A stretch of DNA of 9,322 nt, taken from NCBI GenBank assembly GCA_014379275.1, contig JACMMA010000177.1:1-9322 (forward strand). The letters run 5' to 3'. Under the pieces are notes generated by a model. That model was not told the DNA's origin, did no database searches, and was given only the letters and a program-made list of their open reading frames with translations. Of this stretch, positions 7,144-9,322 are shown piece by piece. A program made the translations under genes and the position numbers. How positions within the stretch are numbered: the first letter of the stretch is position 1; the number at the start of each line of letters is the position of its first letter. The stretch comes from Armatimonadota bacterium. GTDB taxonomy: Bacteria > Armatimonadota > Armatimonadia > Armatimonadales > Armatimonadaceae.

Positions 7144-7187
7144 CGGGGCATGGTTTTCACCGGGTCGCCGGTGAAAGCCATGCCCCG
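7144..7187 (+). other. Perfect 20-bp-stem intercistronic hairpin with GTCG tetraloop
   Basis: Bases 7144-7163 pair with 7168-7187 along their whole length, with one G-U wobble (7154-7177), closing a 4-nt loop GTCG. It begins 9 bp after the SnoaL-like stop and ends 34 nt before the hydrolase ribosome-binding site. It is followed by AAAAATTAAG rather than T's, so it is not a classical intrinsic terminator on the plus strand, and no T-run follows on the minus strand. A second small hairpin, AGCGAT (7199-7204) with ATCGCT (7213-7218), lies between it and the AAGGAG. Likely roles are partial termination, or processing or protection that sets the ratio of the two gene products. Confidence 0.7.
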
Positions 7188-7236
7188 AAAAATTAAGAAG
7201 CGATTCACCTTCATCGCTCGAAAGGAGTTGAACAAG

Positions 7237-8058
7237 ATGCCATTCCTCGAAACTACCGGCGGCGTCCGGCTTTTCTATCACGACTGGGGCGCGGGACGAC
7301 CCGTAGTTTTCGTGCACGGCTGGACCATCGGGGCGGATAGCTGGGAATACCAGACCACGTTTCTTGCCAGCCACGGGTTGCGCTGCGTCGCCTACGACCA
7401 ACGCGGGGGCGGTCGTTCGGACCAACCGTGGGACGGATACGATTACGACACCCTCGCCGATGATCTCGCAACGGTGATGGGGAAACTCGACCTGTGGGAC
7501 GTTACGCTCGTCGGGCACTCGATGGGGTGCGCCGAGATTGCCCGCTACCTGTCCCGTCACGGCTCCCGCCGGGTGGCCAAGACCGTGCTTCTCGCGCCGA
7601 CAACGCCGTGTCTCGTAAAGACGCCGGACAACCCGGACGGGGTAGACCGAACGATCTTCTACGGAATGCTCGACCGTCTCCTGAGCGACCGCCCCAGATA
7701 CCTCGCGGATATCGCGCCGGGGTTCTTCGGACAGGGGTTGCCAGGCTGCGACGTTTCGCCGGAAATGGCACAATGGGGTATCGATCTGGCTCAAAAAGCG
7801 TCGCTACGGGCGAGCATCGAACTGTTCCGCACGAACGCCGAAGGCGACTTGCGGGCGGATATGGACGCATTCACCATGCCGACCCTGATCATTCACGGGA
7901 CCGCCGACACAACGGCACCCATCGAATTGACCGCGCGGAAAACGGCGGCGGCGATCAAAGACAGTCGGCTCACGATCTACGAGAACGCCCCGCACGGCTT
8001 GTTCCTGACGCATGCGGAGCGGGTGAATCGCGACCTACTCGCGTTCACTCAGGAGTGA
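7237..8058 (+). CDS. Alpha/beta hydrolase, non-haem chloroperoxidase/arylesterase-like
   Basis: This is a 273-residue cytoplasmic alpha/beta-fold hydrolase. The oxyanion segment is HGW at residues 27-29, the nucleophile elbow is GHSMG with Ser95, the acid is Asp224 in HGTADTTAP, and the base is His253 in APHGLF. YDQRGGGRSDQPWDGYDYDTLADDL and GHSMGCAEIARYLSRHG are close to the signature of cofactor-free haloperoxidases and aryl esterases (COG0596). In that group GHSMGG and YDRRG(H/F)G are more usual, so Cys98 and the GGG turn are small deviations. Perhydrolase activity is a family side reaction; the physiological substrate is probably an ester. AAAGGAG at 7221-7227, 9 nt before the ATG, fixes the start. 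The in-frame ATG at 7150 lies in the hairpin stem and is rejected. It is the second gene of the unit with the SnoaL-like gene. Confidence 0.93.
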   Translation: MPFLETTGGVRLFYHDWGAGRPVVFVHGWTIGADSWEYQTTFLASHGLRCVAYDQRGGGRSDQPWDGYDYDTLADDLATVMGKLDLWDVTLVGHSMGCAEIARYLSRHGSRRVAKTVLLAPTTPCLVKTPDNPDGVDRTIFYGMLDRLLSDRPRYLADIAPGFFGQGLPGCDVSPEMAQWGIDLAQKASLRASIELFRTNAEGDLRADMDAFTMPTLIIHGTADTTAPIELTARKTAAAIKDSRLTIYENAPHGLFLTHAERVNRDLLAFTQE

Positions 8059-8071
8059 TGTAGAAACGCCG

Positions 8072-8203
8072 TCAGCAGTACCGGATGTTTTCGGCGTGCT
8101 TTGTGAATAGGTGCAGGGCGTCCGCGTCGGTGATAAGTGCGTCGCCGACGCGGAAATCCTCGAACATCACCCCGTCAACCGCGTGCGCCGCATCGAATCC
8201 ACC
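8072..8203 (-). pseudogene. 3' remnant of a right-handed beta-helix / glycoside-hydrolase-like gene
   Basis: A minus-strand frame of 43 codons plus a TGA stop reads like the extreme C-terminus of a parallel beta-helix carbohydrate-active protein. It contains GGFDAAHAV, then GVMFEDFRV, then LITDADALHLF, and ends KHAENIRYC. The pattern (G[FY]D..H.V..V.FE.[FL]R..G..[IV]T.....-[FIV]...N[IV]R[FY]) is what I recall from the ends of pectinase-like and other beta-helix proteins. No plausible start or ribosome-binding site precedes it. Upstream in this frame are Pro-rich codons from a C-tract and two in-frame TGAs, the second being the stop of the SDR gene. The rest of the gene, expected to be several hundred codons, is missing, so a deletion or rearrangement joined this tail to the SDR gene's 3' side. 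An inverted repeat (8121-8130 with 8145-8154, 10 bp) falls inside it. Family assignment is from memory of the motif pattern. Confidence 0.6.
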
Positions 8204-8208
8204 GATCA

Positions 8209-8257
8209 GAGGGTTGGGGGGAGGGAGAAAACGAACGGGGGGGCGAAATCACAGGAT
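8209..8257 (-). promoter_or_regulatory. C-rich, G-poor tract after the SDR gene, possible Rho-utilisation region
   Basis: Immediately after the SDR stop the minus-strand transcript would run through long C and pyrimidine blocks (complement of G-runs at 8211-8213, 8216-8221, 8223-8225 and 8237-8243) with very few G's. A C-over-G bubble downstream of an operon is a known feature of Rho-dependent terminators. On the plus strand the same bases form a G-rich tract with weak quadruplex potential. No hairpin terminator was seen here. The composition is seen; the role is inferred. Confidence 0.35.
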
Positions 8258-9025
8258 TCATCCCCGCATCGCGATCCCGCCGTCCACGGTCAGCGTCACG
8301 CCGGTGATGAACGCCGACAGATCGCTGAGCAGAAATAGCGTCGCGTCCGCCACGTCCTGCGGCTGGCCGATGCGCCCGAGGGGGAAATCCCGCGCGACCT
8401 TCTCGCGCCCGAGCCGATCCAGACTCGCCGCGGCCATGTCCGTTTCCGTCCACGCGGGTGCGACGCAGTTGACGCGGATTTGATGCGGGGCGAGCTCGTG
8501 CGCCATGCACTTCATGAACATGATTTGCCCCGCTTTGCTCACACAGTACGCCGCCGAACCGCCGCCCCCGCCGCTCTGCCCGGCAGTGGACGTGTAAATG
8601 ACGATCGAACCGCCCCCGCCGGACTCGCGCATCCCCTTTTGCACCGCGCGGACGGCGAGCATCGTACCGGTCAGGTTTGTCGCCATCGTCCGGTCCCAGA
8701 AATCGAGTGTCATGGTTTCGATCGTCCGATGCTCGAAGATGCCCGCCGAGATTACCACGCCCGCGAGGGGACCGAACGCGGCGGTTGCCGAGGCGACCGC
8801 CGCTTCGATAACCGCTTCGTCCTGAACGTCGGCTTGAAGCGCGAGGGCACCGCCGCCCGTCGCGTGTATATCAGCGACGACCGCCGCCGCCGCGTTGGCG
8901 TTGTCGCGGTATGTCAGTGAAACGTTCGCGCCCGCTTTCGCGACGGTGCGCGCCGCGCTCGCCCCGATACCCCGACTCCCGCCCACGATGAGAACATGCT
9001 TCCCGGATAGATCGATAGTCGTCAT
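8258..9025 (-). CDS. Short-chain dehydrogenase/reductase (classical SDR)
   Basis: This is an NAD(P)-dependent oxidoreductase with a Rossmann fold, 255 residues long, the normal size for a classical SDR. The cofactor motif GGSRGIG is at residues 15-21, followed by VISAG at 91-95 (NNAG-equivalent, lacking the Asn). The catalytic set is Asn117, Ser146, Tyr160 and Lys164 (YCVSK). The C-terminal SAFITGVTLTVDGG is typical. Ser17-Arg18 in the glycine-rich turn and Tyr39-Arg40 at the end of the second strand hint at NADP(H) preference. Glycine runs flank the catalytic serine (137-140 and 152-156), which is unusual. The ATG at 9025 overlaps the stop of the upstream dioxygenase gene as ATGA, so translation is probably coupled. 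A longer frame starting at 9268 is an artefact through the dioxygenase gene. The substrate is unknown; pairing with the dioxygenase suggests successive oxidation steps. Confidence 0.94.
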   Translation of the reverse strand: MTTIDLSGKHVLIVGGSRGIGASAARTVAKAGANVSLTYRDNANAAAAVVADIHATGGGALALQADVQDEAVIEAAVASATAAFGPLAGVVISAGIFEHRTIETMTLDFWDRTMATNLTGTMLAVRAVQKGMRESGGGGSIVIYTSTAGQSGGGGGSAAYCVSKAGQIMFMKCMAHELAPHQIRVNCVAPAWTETDMAAASLDRLGREKVARDFPLGRIGQPQDVADATLFLLSDLSAFITGVTLTVDGGIAMRG

Positions 9026-9322
9026 TTGTCGCCTAGGAGTTGCCGTTGCTCCGGCGTCGCGGCGTCGACCACCGCCGGGTTCCATAACTCTTTGTAGCGC
9101 ATCGCGGGAAACTGCTTTGTGATGTAGGCGTTGCCGTAATGCACCTGCACCATGTAGCGTCGCTCGGTCTCGTGCGAGTTCATGCCCGAACCGTGCCAGA
9201 TGTCGCCGCGAAACAGGCAAACGTCGCCCGCCTTGACCATCACCGCTTTGGGCGTCACCCCGTGCCACGACGTTTCGCCGTGCGGGGCGCGCCCCGCTTT
9301 GTGGCTCCCCGGAATGATCGTC
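9022..9322 (-). CDS. Phytanoyl-CoA dioxygenase (PhyH) family protein, C-terminal 99 residues (runs off the right edge)
   Basis: This belongs to the Fe(II)/2-oxoglutarate-dependent dioxygenases of the PhyH family, which hydroxylate small molecules or acyl chains. The visible part begins IIPGSHKAG, the conserved turn of the double-stranded beta-helix. It continues to VKAGDVCLFRGDIWHGSGMN, which supplies the distal iron-ligand His in WHGSG, and HETERRYMVQVHYG, which supplies the arginine expected to bind 2-oxoglutarate. The proximal HxD motif and the start lie beyond base 9322. The frame is open to the edge; internal GTG and ATG codons near 9258 and 9240 are not starts. The stop TGA (9022-9024) overlaps the ATG of the SDR gene, so the two form an operon. 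Bacterial PhyH proteins have very diverse substrates, so none is proposed. Confidence 0.92.
   Translation of the reverse strand, partial: TIIPGSHKAGRAPHGETSWHGVTPKAVMVKAGDVCLFRGDIWHGSGMNSHETERRYMVQVHYGNAYITKQFPAMRYKELWNPAVVDAATPEQRQLLGDK

Noticed and set aside
7150..7236. Upstream ATG for the alpha/beta hydrolase
   Set aside because: The codon lies within the hairpin stem and has no ribosome-binding site, whereas the ATG at 7237 has AAAGGAG at the right distance and gives the standard family N-terminus.
6064..7794. 576-codon minus-strand open frame
   Set aside because: It runs antisense to the SnoaL-like and hydrolase genes and out of frame through the regulator. Composition is shadow-like and no domain is recognisable; a frame this long can arise by chance in GC-rich DNA.
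8211..8243. G-quadruplex on the plus strand
   Set aside because: Three G-runs are close, but the fourth is 11 nt away, longer than the usual loop limit, and no regulated gene start lies nearby. The C-rich minus transcript is the simpler reading.
8085..9122. Several plus-strand frames opposite the SDR and dioxygenase genes
   Set aside because: They are shadows of well-supported minus-strand genes with no domain signature.
9022..9258. Stand-alone 78-residue protein starting at a GTG
   Set aside because: The frame continues without a stop to the window edge and the added residues (IIPGSHKAG and on) belong to the same PhyH domain.
9026..9268. N-terminal extension of the SDR to 9268
   Set aside because: The extra 81 residues are an out-of-frame reading of the dioxygenase gene; the SDR fold begins at MTTIDLSGKHVLIVGG.

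Overview
This GC-rich bacterial window carries eight protein-coding genes, two of them cut by the window edges, plus the stranded 3' end of a ninth. No rRNA, tRNA, CRISPR array, insertion sequence or phage gene is visible. The taxon cannot be fixed from the sequence. RecJ, a secreted prolyl oligopeptidase, PhyH-type dioxygenase and a beta-helix glycoside-hydrolase-like remnant, together with promoters that abut start codons, fit a large-genome environmental bacterium. Armatimonadota or a planctomycete-like lineage is a low-confidence guess.

Left part (1-3846): the N-terminal half of recJ (minus strand) diverges from an exported prolyl oligopeptidase gene (plus strand) across a 119-bp spacer in which each direction has a TACAAT -10-like hexamer. 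The peptidase gene converges on a YhbS-like GNAT acetyltransferase gene. A perfect 24-bp-stem hairpin lies between them and contains the acetyltransferase stop codon.

Middle part (3847-5831): a 241-bp divergent spacer leads to a serine hydrolase of the class C beta-lactamase/esterase type with a long two-unit C-terminal extension. It ends convergently with the next regulator gene.

Regulator module (5832-8058): an XRE/MmyB-type transcription factor (minus) diverges from a two-gene plus-strand unit made of a SnoaL/NTF2-like small protein and an alpha/beta hydrolase of the non-haem chloroperoxidase/arylesterase type. The divergent spacer holds a perfect 8-bp inverted repeat over the regulator's own promoter. 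A perfect 20-bp-stem hairpin sits between the two plus-strand genes. The layout suggests an autoregulated small-molecule-responsive unit; its ligand and substrate are not readable from the sequence.

Right part (8059-9322): a 43-codon minus-strand tail of a lost beta-helix/glycoside-hydrolase-like gene is followed, going right, by a C-rich (on minus) tract. Then comes an SDR oxidoreductase gene translationally coupled (ATGA overlap) to an upstream phytanoyl-CoA dioxygenase-family gene that runs off the window. The most notable features are the gene-tail remnant, the two long perfect hairpins without U-tracts, the regulator module with its candidate operator, and two genes that look leaderless.
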